Source of the DNA: Acidobacteriaceae bacterium
Lineage (GTDB): Bacteria > Acidobacteriota > Terriglobia > Bryobacterales > Bryobacteraceae
Length of the DNA: 54,380 nt
Assembly (NCBI GenBank): GCA_903970405.1
Contig: CAJCIT010000116.1
Location: forward strand, 1-54,380
Direction of reading: 5' to 3'
Shown: positions 44,702-53,602 of the stretch, in pieces
Layout: each line of letters starts with the position of its first letter
Numbering within the stretch: the stretch's first letter is position 1
Position numbers and translations under genes: made by a program
Notes under the pieces: generated by a model
Told to the model about the DNA's origin: nothing
Database searches by the model: none
What the model saw: the letters and a program-made list of their open reading frames with translations, nothing else

Positions 44702-45532
44702 ATGAAGGGGCTGTTGCTGATCGGCCTGATGGCGGTCTGTTCCGACGCAGGCAGTCCGGAACTCTACGCCGCTACTTACCCGGGCGAAGGGCTGGTGGTG
44801 TCGGTGGATCGCGAACAGCGCCAGGTGACGATTTCGCATCGCGATATTGCCGGATTTATGCCGGCGATGGCAATGGCGTTCGCGGTAGCGAAGGGCGAGA
44901 CACTGGCGCTTCTAAAGCCCGGAATGCGCGTAACCTTTGACCTTGTTGTGGGAGATGGCGGTGTAAAGATCCACCGCATTCGCATCTTGGAAAGAGCGGC
45001 CCTTCCTGGCGAGGCGTTTGCCGGCAAGCCGCTGGAGCGGGAAGTGCGGGTGGGCGAAGCGATGCCCGCGTTTTCGGCCGTTGATCAGGACGGACGGCCG
45101 TTTGACTCAAGCACGCTGCGTGGACGCGTGGCGGTGGTGGATTTCATTTACACGCGGTGTCCAATGCCGGATGCCTGCCCGCGGTTGTCAGCCCATTTTG
45201 CTTACTTACAGAAACGTTTCGGTGAGCGGGTGGAACTGGTTTCCGTGACGCTGGACCCGGCATGGGATCGGCCAGCGGTTCTGGCCGAGTATGCCAAGCG
45301 CTGGGCGGCCGATACCCGGCACTGGCATTTCCTCACTGGTCCCACTACCGACGTGCGGCGTGTCGCCGAGCGCTTCGGTGTTCGCTATTGGGTAGAAGAA
45401 GACTCCATCACGCATACATCGAGCGTTGGTATTATGACGCGAGATGGACGGCTGGCGGCGCGCGTGGATGGATCCGCGTATCCGGTGCGTGAACTGGCGG
45501 ATTTGGTGGAAGCCCAGCTCGAGGCGCATTAG
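44702..45532 (+). CDS. SCO-like copper chaperone with CusF-like N-terminal domain
   Basis: A 276-residue exported protein. A signal-like start (MKGLLLIGLMAVC) precedes a CusF-like copper-binding domain (about 28-98; H46, M53, M56 and M58 in SHRDIAGFMPAMAM) and a SCO1/SenC thioredoxin-like domain (about 115-275). The two cysteines that bind copper lie in C153-x5-C159 (TRCPMPDACP), longer than the classic C-x3-C, and the conserved His is H238 (SITHTSS). It probably helps load copper into the CuA site of cytochrome oxidase; the only oxidase genes in the window are 28 kb away. Confidence 0.87.
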   Translation: MKGLLLIGLMAVCSDAGSPELYAATYPGEGLVVSVDREQRQVTISHRDIAGFMPAMAMAFAVAKGETLALLKPGMRVTFDLVVGDGGVKIHRIRILERAALPGEAFAGKPLEREVRVGEAMPAFSAVDQDGRPFDSSTLRGRVAVVDFIYTRCPMPDACPRLSAHFAYLQKRFGERVELVSVTLDPAWDRPAVLAEYAKRWAADTRHWHFLTGPTTDVRRVAERFGVRYWVEEDSITHTSSVGIMTRDGRLAARVDGSAYPVRELADLVEAQLEAH

Positions 45533-45572
45533 CGCGGACTCGCGTGGCGAGCGTGGATGAAGGTGGTGCGGC

Positions 45573-47300
45573 ATGTTTAAACCTCGAGTTTTGTTTCTGG
45601 CCATATTGGCCTGTGCGCCGGCGATGCTGGATGCGGCGTCAAAGAACGCGCAATCGGCCCCCCAGCCCGCTATAGCTGTAAAGGATCAATGCGCTCCAGA
45701 TCCGGGCGATGCGCCTCCACCGCTGCCGGCGAAGCTGCTGGAAGGGCAGGGAATCGTCCACTTCCCCATCACGACTTCGAGCGGAGAAGCGCAGAAGTTT
45801 TTCGATCAAGGCGTGGCTCAGATGCATTCGTTCTGGGCTCGCGAGGCGGAGCGGAGCTTCCTGCAGGCGGCGGCTTTGGACCCCGCGGCGCCGATGCCGT
45901 GGTGGGGCGTGGCGATGGTGGCTGCGGGCGATTACCGGCCCGGCTTCCAGCTTGAGTTCGTGAATGGCGTGCCGGCGGGGAAGGCGCCGCCGCCGAATTT
46001 CCTGGTACCGGAGGCGGGTGCGAAACGGGCCAGGGATGCGGCCGACCGCGCCGTTGAGTTGAGCAAGACGGCGGGCAAGGCGAGCGACTTGGAGAAGCTT
46101 TATATCGCGGCGGTTGCCGCACGGCGCGGCATTGGTACTGAGACGCCTGCCGCCGACTACGTAAGAGGTCTGCGGGCAATTCTCGCGTTCGCGCCGAATG
46201 AGGTGGAGGCCAAGAGCTATCTGGCGCTGATCCTGGAAAGCGGCTTTACCACGCCGGACAAGAAGCCGCGCGAGGGCAGCATGGAGGCGGTAGCTTTGTT
46301 GAAGGAGTTGCTAGCCGCCGCCCCCAACCACCCGGGTGTGCATCACTACGTCATCCACGGCTGGGAGGGCTCGGCCTTTGCCAGCGATGCGTGGCCCAGT
46401 TGTAAGCGATACGCGGAGCTAGTGACGAATATTCCGCATGCCGTTCACATGCCTGGTCACATCTATGCGCAGACGGGCCGGTGGGAGGATGCACGGGCAG
46501 CGTTTGAAGCGGCCGCAAAGCTTGAGCGGGCCGATATGGCCGAAGATTCTCTGTACGGGACCGGCCACCACGGCCACAACGTGCATTTTGAGATTGTGAC
46601 GCTTAACTTCGAAGGGCAGTACCAGAAGAGCATCGACCTGGCGCATGAATTGATGGCGATTCCGGAGACGCCGCGGCAGAAATCGGACCCCGACGGTTGG
46701 TTTACGGCCGACCGGCAGGGTTGGATGGGCCTGATGCGAACGCAGGTGACGTTTGAGAACTGGGAAGCTATTTTGGACAGCTCACAGCTTCCTCCACCCT
46801 CAACGCCCCGCGAGTTGGCCTGGTACCGGTGGGCGCGGTCGCTGGCCTACAGCCACAAGAACAATTCCAGGCTGGCAAAAGAGGAACTGGGCGACATGGA
46901 CAAGGCGCTGAAGGAGTGGCGCACGGTGACGAAGAAAAAAGACCTGCCGCCGAGCCTGATGGTGGCGCGCAAGGAAGCCGAGGCCCAGATCGCCTTCGCG
47001 CAGGGAAGGGATCGCGACGCGTGGAAGTTGTTCGACCAGGCATCCACCGATGAACGCGCGCTGCGATACCAGGAGCCGCCGTCCTATCCGCGCCCGGTAG
47101 CGCAGGCGGCGGGTGCGCTGGCGCTTGAGCGCAAGCAGAATCAGCGGGCCGCGAAGTACTTTGAGATCGCGCTGGAGCAATATCCCCGAAGCCGGCGCGC
47201 GGAGCAGGGATTGCGGGCGGCGCAGGGAGTTCCAGAAGGGTTGCACACAGCGGCGGTATCGGAATCCGGGGAGCCGGTTGAGTCGGGGGCTAAGGAATAG
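45573..47300 (+). CDS. Exported TPR-repeat protein, function unknown
   Basis: A 575-residue protein with a signal peptide (about 1-22, FLAILACAPAMLDA). It is mostly helical repeats: EAQKFFDQGVAQMHSFWAREAERSFLQAAALDP near the start, then HPGVHHYVIHGWEGS, HAVHMPGHIYAQTGRWEDARAAFE, and YFEIALEQYPRSRRAEQGLRAAQG at the end. The several histidines in the middle (HHYVIH, HMPGH, GHHGHNVHFE) could bind a metal. It follows the SCO-like gene by 40 bases. Function unknown. Confidence 0.8.
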   Translation: MFKPRVLFLAILACAPAMLDAASKNAQSAPQPAIAVKDQCAPDPGDAPPPLPAKLLEGQGIVHFPITTSSGEAQKFFDQGVAQMHSFWAREAERSFLQAAALDPAAPMPWWGVAMVAAGDYRPGFQLEFVNGVPAGKAPPPNFLVPEAGAKRARDAADRAVELSKTAGKASDLEKLYIAAVAARRGIGTETPAADYVRGLRAILAFAPNEVEAKSYLALILESGFTTPDKKPREGSMEAVALLKELLAAAPNHPGVHHYVIHGWEGSAFASDAWPSCKRYAELVTNIPHAVHMPGHIYAQTGRWEDARAAFEAAAKLERADMAEDSLYGTGHHGHNVHFEIVTLNFEGQYQKSIDLAHELMAIPETPRQKSDPDGWFTADRQGWMGLMRTQVTFENWEAILDSSQLPPPSTPRELAWYRWARSLAYSHKNNSRLAKEELGDMDKALKEWRTVTKKKDLPPSLMVARKEAEAQIAFAQGRDRDAWKLFDQASTDERALRYQEPPSYPRPVAQAAGALALERKQNQRAAKYFEIALEQYPRSRRAEQGLRAAQGVPEGLHTAAVSESGEPVESGAKE

Positions 47301-47326
47301 GGCATAGCAAACGGTATTAGGGCGAT

Positions 47327-47348
47327 AGACCCACCTACTGGTGGGTCT
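47327..47348. terminator. Terminator-like hairpin before phhA
   Basis: A 9-bp stem AGACCCACC/GGTGGGTCT with loop TACT lies 27 bases after the TPR gene stop. No T-run follows, so the terminator call is moderate. It could also regulate the next gene, since phhA starts 32 bases later. Confidence 0.5.
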
Positions 47349-47379
47349 CCCTGAGATACACTGTGGGCGGAGGTTTCGA

Positions 47380-48324
47380 ATGGCCCACGCGACTTTTCCT
47401 GACCCGCTGGTGGCTTCTGGCCCGAAGGCGGTTTCCGGAATGACCACCGCCAACGCTCCGTTTATCGACGACGCCCTGGCCCATGGCGAGTTGTTCATTG
47501 AACAGCCGTACGGTCTATACACGGAGTCGAACCACGAGGCTTGGAGCCGGCTCTATGCGCGAATGAGGCCGGTGTGGGAACGGCATGCCAACGAAGCGTT
47601 TCTGCGGGGCATCGACTCGCTTTGTTTGAAACTGGACCGCGTTCCCAGGCTGGTGGAAGTGAACCGGTTTCTGTCGCCGTTAACCGGCTTTCGCGCCAAA
47701 GCGGTTGCAGGGTATGTGCCGTCTTTCCTGTTTTTCGATTGCCTGCGGAAACGCGAGTTTCCGACAACCGTGACCATCCGGCGGGGCGACCGGCTGGATT
47801 ACCTGCCTGAGCCTGACATCTTTCACGACATTGCCGGCCACGTGCCGATGCATACAGACCGCGCCTTTGCCGATACGTTGGTGCGCTTCGGCGAATGTGC
47901 TCACACCGGGGCGGAGATTGCGCGGAGTATTCGTGACGCAGGCGAACGGCGCGAGACCTTGAAGAGCATCATCCGGGCAATGGCGCGGTTCTTCTGGTTC
48001 ACAGTGGAATTTGGCTTGATGCGTTCGCGTGACGGACTGCGGGTCTATGGCAGCGGACTGCTGAGCAGCTTCGGCGAGATTCAACACGCAGTGGAATCGC
48101 CGCGCGTGCAACGCTATCCCCTACAACTGGAATGGGCCGTGAACCAGGGGTTTGCCATTGACCGCTACCAGCCTGTGCTGTTTGTGGTGGAGGGCTTTGA
48201 GCATCTTTATGAGATGGTGGGGCGCATGGAGCAATGGCTGAAAAAAGGCAAGCTCAACAACGTTGCTCCCGGAGAGCCGATTGCGGCGGACGCGGACGTG
48301 GACAGCTTTCTAATGGCTCTATAA
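47380..48324 (+). CDS. phhA: Phenylalanine 4-monooxygenase
   Basis: Hydroxylates phenylalanine to tyrosine using oxygen, iron and a reduced pterin. The 314-residue single-domain bacterial form has iron ligands H149 and H154 (FHDIAGHVPMH) and E210 (FFWFTVEFGL), with YGSGLLSSFGE near the end of the core. The ATG at 47380 has GGAGG 6 bases upstream; an in-frame GTG at 47341 falls in the hairpin and is rejected. No pterin-recycling gene (phhB) is next to it. Confidence 0.93.
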   Translation: MAHATFPDPLVASGPKAVSGMTTANAPFIDDALAHGELFIEQPYGLYTESNHEAWSRLYARMRPVWERHANEAFLRGIDSLCLKLDRVPRLVEVNRFLSPLTGFRAKAVAGYVPSFLFFDCLRKREFPTTVTIRRGDRLDYLPEPDIFHDIAGHVPMHTDRAFADTLVRFGECAHTGAEIARSIRDAGERRETLKSIIRAMARFFWFTVEFGLMRSRDGLRVYGSGLLSSFGEIQHAVESPRVQRYPLQLEWAVNQGFAIDRYQPVLFVVEGFEHLYEMVGRMEQWLKKGKLNNVAPGEPIAADADVDSFLMAL

Positions 48325-48441
48325 GACGCGACCGATAGAGAGACCGTATGCCGGTTGACTCCGGCGCCGCGGCTCCATCGATCATTCTTATTGTTTAGCG
48401 TTCAACGGAACGATCAACTAGATTCGCGTGGGGGCAGCTCG

Positions 48442-48993
48442 TTACTGTTTCAGCGCGCTCTCAATCGCGCTCACCACCTTCGGGTCGCTCGGTGTTGTGG
48501 CTGGTTCAAAGCGGGCAATCACTTTCCCGTCCTTATCCACCAGGAATTTCGTGAAGTTCCACTTGATCTCGCCGCCGGTCTCAGGGTTCTTTGCCTTGTC
48601 AGTGAGGTACTGGTAAAGCGGAGTTGTATCGTCGCCTTTCACGGAAACCTTTGACATCATCGGGAATGTAACGCTGTACTTGCTCTTGCAAAAGGTCTTG
48701 ATTTCTTCGTTGGTCCCCGGTTCCTGAGCCATAAAGTTGTTTGCCGGAAATCCGACAATCACCAGCCCTTGATCCTTGTACTTTTCATACAGCGCTTCGA
48801 GGCCGGCATATTGGGGTGTGTAGCCGCAGCGGCTGGCTACATTCACAATCAGCACGACTTTGCCCTTGAATGACGCAAGGGGCATGGCTTTACCGTCAAT
48901 GGAATTCAGGGTGTAATCATAAACCGAACCTGCCGAAGCGGTGGCGGCCAGGAAACAGACGCCGGCAGCGGCGGCCATCAGGAGCTTAAACAT
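48442..48993 (-). CDS. Exported glutathione peroxidase-like enzyme
   Basis: A 183-residue peroxidase with a signal peptide (about 1-22). The peroxidatic Cys is C56 (NVASRCGYTPQY), Trp and Asn of the active site are W145/N146 (KWNFTKF), and a likely resolving Cys is C102 (KTFCKSKY). This fits the thioredoxin-dependent type. The usual FPCNQF reads FPANNF (82-87), so the tetrad Gln is replaced by Asn. GGAGG lies 10 bases before the ATG. It converges with phhA. It probably detoxifies lipid or hydrogen peroxides in the periplasm. Confidence 0.87.
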   Translation of the reverse strand: MFKLLMAAAAGVCFLAATASAGSVYDYTLNSIDGKAMPLASFKGKVVLIVNVASRCGYTPQYAGLEALYEKYKDQGLVIVGFPANNFMAQEPGTNEEIKTFCKSKYSVTFPMMSKVSVKGDDTTPLYQYLTDKAKNPETGGEIKWNFTKFLVDKDGKVIARFEPATTPSDPKVVSAIESALKQ

Positions 48994-49105
48994 GAACTGA
49001 GAACCTCCAAGAATTTAGCGTAATACATCGAGTGAACGAGTTGTTCTCGCGGCAGTCCCGCGTGCCCGGCAATGACGAAATGCGAGAAGCGTGGCCATTG
49101 CCCTC

Positions 49106-49124
49106 TAGAACGGCGTTCTAAAAT
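49106..49124. promoter_or_regulatory. Palindrome over the -10 box of the AttEFGH-like operon
   Basis: TAGAACG and CGTTCTA flank one G (49106-49120), a perfect 15-base palindrome. The -10-like TAAAAT (49119-49124) overlaps its right arm, with a weak TTGCCC 15 bases before it. The layout suits repressor control of the operon, whose first ATG is about 55 bases downstream. Confidence 0.45.
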
Positions 49125-49179
49125 CGCTCAGAGTTACCCGCGAAAGCATCAAACAAGTATCTCGCCTATTTGTTGGAAC

Positions 49180-49872
49180 ATGCCACTACTTGAGGTTGAC
49201 CGCGTTAGCAAAGAATACCAGACCGACGGGGGTCCGGTGCTGGCGCTGCGTGACGTTTCGCTTTCAGTGGAACCGGCCGAAGTGATCGCCGTGGTTGGCC
49301 GCAGCGGATGCGGGAAGTCGACTCTGCTGAACCTCGCCGGGGCGATGGACTTTCCCACTCGAGGCGAGTTGAGGATAGAGGGTGTCACCACATCCGGACT
49401 CGACGATGCCGGGCTTACTCGTCTGCGCCGCGAAAAAGTAGGCTTCATTTTCCAGTCCTTTCAGTTGATTCACACATTGACCGTGCTCGAAAACGTGGAG
49501 CTGCCTGTTCTACTGGCTCGCGGGGCGAACGCCCGGGCAAAGGCTTTGGAACGGCTGCGTTGGGTCGAACTCGAAGCATATGGAGACCGGCTGGCGCACC
49601 AGCTTTCCGGAGGCCAGCAACAGAGAGTAGCCATCGCCCGAGCTCTGGTCCATTCGCCGCGGCTGCTGCTGGCCGATGAACCTACGGGCAACCTGGACAG
49701 CGCCACTTCGGAAATCGTCTTGAAACTGCTGCAAAGAACGGCGAAGGAATTCGGCGTGGCCGTGATGATGGCGACCCACGGCTTGGAATCGACCGCGATT
49801 GCGGATAGAGTCATCCGGTTGCGCGATGGGGTATTGGAGACCTCAGCAATACCGGCGCTGAGGCACTCGTGA
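49180..49872 (+). CDS. ABC transporter ATPase, AttE/LolD/MacB type
   Basis: A 230-residue ATP-binding subunit. Walker A is GRSGCGKST (40-48), the signature LSGGQ (142-146) and Walker B LLLADE (162-167), with the MacB/LolD-like DEPTGNLDS after it. The start at 49180 is used because the longer frame upstream is out of the promoter region. The stop overlaps the permease GTG by 4 bases (GTGA). With the next two genes it forms an AttEFGH-like export or lipid-handling system. Confidence 0.9.
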   Translation: MPLLEVDRVSKEYQTDGGPVLALRDVSLSVEPAEVIAVVGRSGCGKSTLLNLAGAMDFPTRGELRIEGVTTSGLDDAGLTRLRREKVGFIFQSFQLIHTLTVLENVELPVLLARGANARAKALERLRWVELEAYGDRLAHQLSGGQQQRVAIARALVHSPRLLLADEPTGNLDSATSEIVLKLLQRTAKEFGVAVMMATHGLESTAIADRVIRLRDGVLETSAIPALRHS

Positions 49873-52403
49873 GCCAGTGGCTGTTGCTGTTCTTCCGCCT
49901 CATTCTGCGTCCTTTGCGGAACGAACTGCCGCGTACTGCGTTGACTGTCCTCTCCGTGGCGCTTGGTGTTGCCGTCGTCGTCGCAATTGACCTCGCCGGG
50001 AGCGCGGCGGCGGGCAGCTTTCACTCCTCTCTCGAAGCACTCACCGGCAAAGCAGACCTTGAGATCAGCGCCACCGGCGGTATTGACGAACAGCTTCTCG
50101 GCAAGCTGGCGCAATTGCCCGAAGCCTTTCGCTTTACTCCGCGGATTGAGGACTTCGCGAGTATCGATGGCAAAGGCGAGGCTGTGCCGTTCATTGGACT
50201 GGACCTTGTGGGCGGCGACTTCCTGCGCGAACCATCGCTTGAATCCACGGATTTGGCGAGCTTACCCGACAGCGATCCGATTTGGGTGGGATCCCGGCTG
50301 GGTCTTCACAAAGGCGACCACGTTCATCTGCTGATCGACGATCGAACGCATGAGTTCGCCGTGCGCGGCGTGCTGAACCCCGGTGAGGCAGGCGTCGGCG
50401 AAGAGAATGTCATCGTCGCCGATATTGGATTGGCGCAGGCAGTCACCGGTAAGACGGGTCGTCTCGATTCGATTTCAGCGATCGTGCCCGAAGGCGGGCA
50501 CGATATCAGGGCGTGGATCGAGTACTTAAGGAAACAGGTTCCGGCGACAGTCTCGATTGAACCTCAGGGATCGCGCACCGATGAAAACCGCAAGATGCTG
50601 TCAGGGTTCCGCTGGAATCTGCGGGTGCTGAGCTACATTGCGCTGGTGGTGGGCGCCTTCCTCATCTACAACACGATCTCAGTTTCCGTGGTGCGCCGGC
50701 GCGCGGAAACAGGCATTGTCCGCGCCCTTGGGGCCACGCGGGGGATGGTATTGGCGGCCTTTCTCGCCGAGGCCGGGGCCTTCGCGTCCGTTGGGTCGGC
50801 GCTCGGTTTGGTATTGGGACGGTTGCTCGCGTTGGGGGCGGTGCGTCTGCTCGGGTCCACAGTCCAGGCTCTCTACGTCAGTAGTCAACCCTCGCCGGTT
50901 CGGTTCACGCCTGCATCGTTCGGAATGGCGCTGGCGGTAGGCATAGGAATCTCCCTATTGGCCGCCCTCGCGCCGGCGTACGAAGCATCGCAGGTGGCGC
51001 CGGTGGAAGCCATGTCGAGAGGGCGCGAGGAGTTTACGGCTCGGAGGCGCGGGCGATGGAGTTTGCCGCTGGCATTCGCCTCGGCAGTCTTGGCGGCCAT
51101 TGCAGCGCAAGCACCTGCCATCGGCCGCCAGCCGATCTTCGGTTATGTGGCGGCGCTGCTGCTGATTCTCTCGGCGGCGCTCGCGATTCCAGGCTTGCTG
51201 AGCTTATTCGCGGAGGCGATCGCCGGCGTGGCGGCGAAGGTGGGGCAAGTGGAAGCGCTTGTCGCGGTGCGGAGTTTGCGCGCCTCGTTGCGCCGGACCT
51301 CTGTTCTGATTGCCGCGCTGGCCACGGCCGTGGCCATGATGGCTAGCGTCGCCATTATGGTCGGCAGTTTTCGCGAGACTGTGGCGGTTTGGATGGAGAA
51401 TCAGCTACAAGCCGATCTCTATCTGCGGCCCGCTGGCTCGGCGGCGGCTGACCGTCATCCGACCATGAGTGTCGAAATCGCCGACGAAGTCGAAAAGCTT
51501 CCTGGCGTTGAGGCGGTTGATCGCTTCCGCGCTTACGCAATATCCTATGAAGGGCTGCCGGCGTCATTGGGCGGCGGCGAGACTTCGAAGGTCCGCCTGC
51601 GGTCAAGCACCAGGCTGATGCCGGGGCAACGGCTGGATCAGTCGCTCGACGCGTTAACCAAGGGAAACTCTGTGCTCATCAGCGAACCCTTCGCTAACAA
51701 GCACCACCTCAAAGCAGGGGATACGTTGAAACTCTCGTTGGGCACACAGCAGCCAGCGTTTCGTGTAGCCGGCGTTTATTATGACTACTCAACGGAGCGC
51801 GGTTTTGTAGTTATGGACCGGAAAACGCTGCTGCGCTATCTGCCAGACCCTGCGATTTCGAACATGGCCGTGTACGTAAAGCCGGGCGCCAATGCCGAAG
51901 AAGTCCGGCGACGTATCGACCAAGTTATAGGCGGTAGGGGAGTTCTGGTATTCACGAATGCGCGGTTGCGAAAAGAGGCAATCGCCATTTTCGACCGGAC
52001 CTTTAGTATTACTTGGGCGCTTGAGGCCGTGGCGATTGTCGTCGCGGTGATGGGCGTGGCCGGGGCGTTGCTAGCGCTTGTCATTGACCGGAGGCGCGAG
52101 TTCGGGCTACTGCGGTTCCTGGGTGCGTCGGCCGACCAGATCAGGATCATCATTGTGGCGGAGGCCGCTTTCCTCGGATTCCTCGCCAATGCAGTCGGTC
52201 TGGCTCTGGGTGTGGTGCTGTCGCTTGTGCTGATCTACGTCATCAACAAACAATCGTTTGGATGGACCATCCAATTCCATTGGCCGGGGGCGTTGCTCGC
52301 CTCAGCGCTGCTGGGGGTATACGTGACCACGATTTTGGCGGCGCTTTATCCGGCACGAACGGCGATGCGGCTTAACCCTATTGAGGTAGTCCATGAGGAT
52401 TAG
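49869..52403 (+). CDS. Fused FtsX-type ABC permease
   Basis: An 844-residue permease with two FtsX/MacB-like halves. The N-terminal helix (about 18-40) is followed by a periplasmic domain, three helices with VVRRRAETGIVRALGATRG, a central helix pair, a second periplasmic domain, and a final group with RRREFGLLRFLGAS. This size fits a fusion of the AttF- and AttG-like subunits, which are separate in some bacteria. GTG is the likely start because it overlaps the ATPase stop. Its end overlaps the lipocalin gene by 11 bases. The transported compound is unknown. Confidence 0.88.
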   Translation: MSQWLLLFFRLILRPLRNELPRTALTVLSVALGVAVVVAIDLAGSAAAGSFHSSLEALTGKADLEISATGGIDEQLLGKLAQLPEAFRFTPRIEDFASIDGKGEAVPFIGLDLVGGDFLREPSLESTDLASLPDSDPIWVGSRLGLHKGDHVHLLIDDRTHEFAVRGVLNPGEAGVGEENVIVADIGLAQAVTGKTGRLDSISAIVPEGGHDIRAWIEYLRKQVPATVSIEPQGSRTDENRKMLSGFRWNLRVLSYIALVVGAFLIYNTISVSVVRRRAETGIVRALGATRGMVLAAFLAEAGAFASVGSALGLVLGRLLALGAVRLLGSTVQALYVSSQPSPVRFTPASFGMALAVGIGISLLAALAPAYEASQVAPVEAMSRGREEFTARRRGRWSLPLAFASAVLAAIAAQAPAIGRQPIFGYVAALLLILSAALAIPGLLSLFAEAIAGVAAKVGQVEALVAVRSLRASLRRTSVLIAALATAVAMMASVAIMVGSFRETVAVWMENQLQADLYLRPAGSAAADRHPTMSVEIADEVEKLPGVEAVDRFRAYAISYEGLPASLGGGETSKVRLRSSTRLMPGQRLDQSLDALTKGNSVLISEPFANKHHLKAGDTLKLSLGTQQPAFRVAGVYYDYSTERGFVVMDRKTLLRYLPDPAISNMAVYVKPGANAEEVRRRIDQVIGGRGVLVFTNARLRKEAIAIFDRTFSITWALEAVAIVVAVMGVAGALLALVIDRRREFGLLRFLGASADQIRIIIVAEAAFLGFLANAVGLALGVVLSLVLIYVINKQSFGWTIQFHWPGALLASALLGVYVTTILAALYPARTAMRLNPIEVVHED

Positions 52404-53535
52404 GCTCTGGGGTTTGTCCGATGTCTTCGCCTGCGGTCAAAAGGTTGCCTTGGTGATGCTGGTTGGGACCGGTTTAGGGGCACAGGCGCAAAGGCCGGCG
52501 CTGCCAGGGTACCGCTTTGAATTTCCCAAGGACCACTTTGACCACCCCGAGTTCGCCACGGAGTGGTGGTATTACACCGGCAATTTATCCGATGACTCCG
52601 GCCGTCCCTTTGGCTTCGAGTTGACCTTTTTCCGTCAGGCGGCCGCGCAAGCTTTAGTCCACGCGGTCACGGAGACCCCGGTCTGGAACCTCGATCAGAT
52701 TTATCTGGCCCATTTTGCAGTGAGTGATCTCCAGGGACAAGCGTTCTTTCACACTTACCGGCTGAACCGGGCCGGTCCGGAATTGGCCGGGATCTCCCAG
52801 AAAGAGGGCCGGTATTGGAACGGCAACTGGCAAGTCCGTTTCCTCGACGGGTCCGGTCGTGCGGAATTGCGGACCGTCACGAACGAAGCGGTTTTGCAAA
52901 TGACGCTCGAACCGCGGAAGGCCCCGGTGGTTCATGGCCGCAACGGAATCAGTCAAAAGGGGACAGACCCCGGAAACGCGTCGCACTACATTTCATTCAC
53001 CCGCCTGGCCGCAATGGGAACTCTGACCTGGAAGGGAAAGAGCTATTCATTGCACGGCCTTGCCTGGATGGATCACGAGTTTTTCTCGCACCGGCTCGAG
53101 GATTCGGAGGCTGGCTGGGATTGGTTCTCCATACAGCTTGAGAACAATGAAGAGCTTATGTTCTATCGGCTTCGCAAGAAGAACGGTCTGGGTGATTCGT
53201 ACTCTTCAGGAACATTCGTGGACCACGCCGGAGGGAGCCACTTTCTCGATGCCAAGGATTTCGTGCTTGAGCCGGCAGGGGCCACTTGGACAAGCCCTAA
53301 AACCCACGCGACGTACCCGATTGCCTGGCGGCTGCGCGTTCCGTCGTTGGGGCTCGATCTCGCTCAGACGACTCCACTCGCCGCTCAGGAGCTCGATGGG
53401 AAGGAGGGCGAGGGGCCGACCTATTGGGAGGGCGCGGTTCGGTATGTCGGTACCCGCGACGGGCAGCCCATCAAAGGATCGGGCTATTTAGAGATGACGG
53501 GCTATGACCGAGCACTTGTCTTCGGACAGAGGTAA
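52393..53535 (+). CDS. Exported CrtC/AttH-like lipocalin-type protein
   Basis: A 380-residue protein with a signal peptide (about 12-35, ending near GAQAQ). The lipocalin-like domain shows ATEWWYYTGNL and FGFELTFFRQ near the start, and WMDHEFFSHRL and GWDWFSIQLENNEELMFYRLR in the middle. These match the family that includes carotenoid hydratase CrtC and AttH. As part of the AttEFGH-like operon it probably binds a hydrophobic compound moved by the transporter. It starts inside the permease gene, so translation is coupled. Confidence 0.87.
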   Translation: MRIRLWGLSDVFACGQKVALVMLVGTGLGAQAQRPALPGYRFEFPKDHFDHPEFATEWWYYTGNLSDDSGRPFGFELTFFRQAAAQALVHAVTETPVWNLDQIYLAHFAVSDLQGQAFFHTYRLNRAGPELAGISQKEGRYWNGNWQVRFLDGSGRAELRTVTNEAVLQMTLEPRKAPVVHGRNGISQKGTDPGNASHYISFTRLAAMGTLTWKGKSYSLHGLAWMDHEFFSHRLEDSEAGWDWFSIQLENNEELMFYRLRKKNGLGDSYSSGTFVDHAGGSHFLDAKDFVLEPAGATWTSPKTHATYPIAWRLRVPSLGLDLAQTTPLAAQELDGKEGEGPTYWEGAVRYVGTRDGQPIKGSGYLEMTGYDRALVFGQR

Positions 53536-53602
53536 TCCTGGGTAACAGGGACGTGACCCTCGGTGGACGCGCCGGAACGAGACGCTGGCCGCCACCTTCG
53601 GG

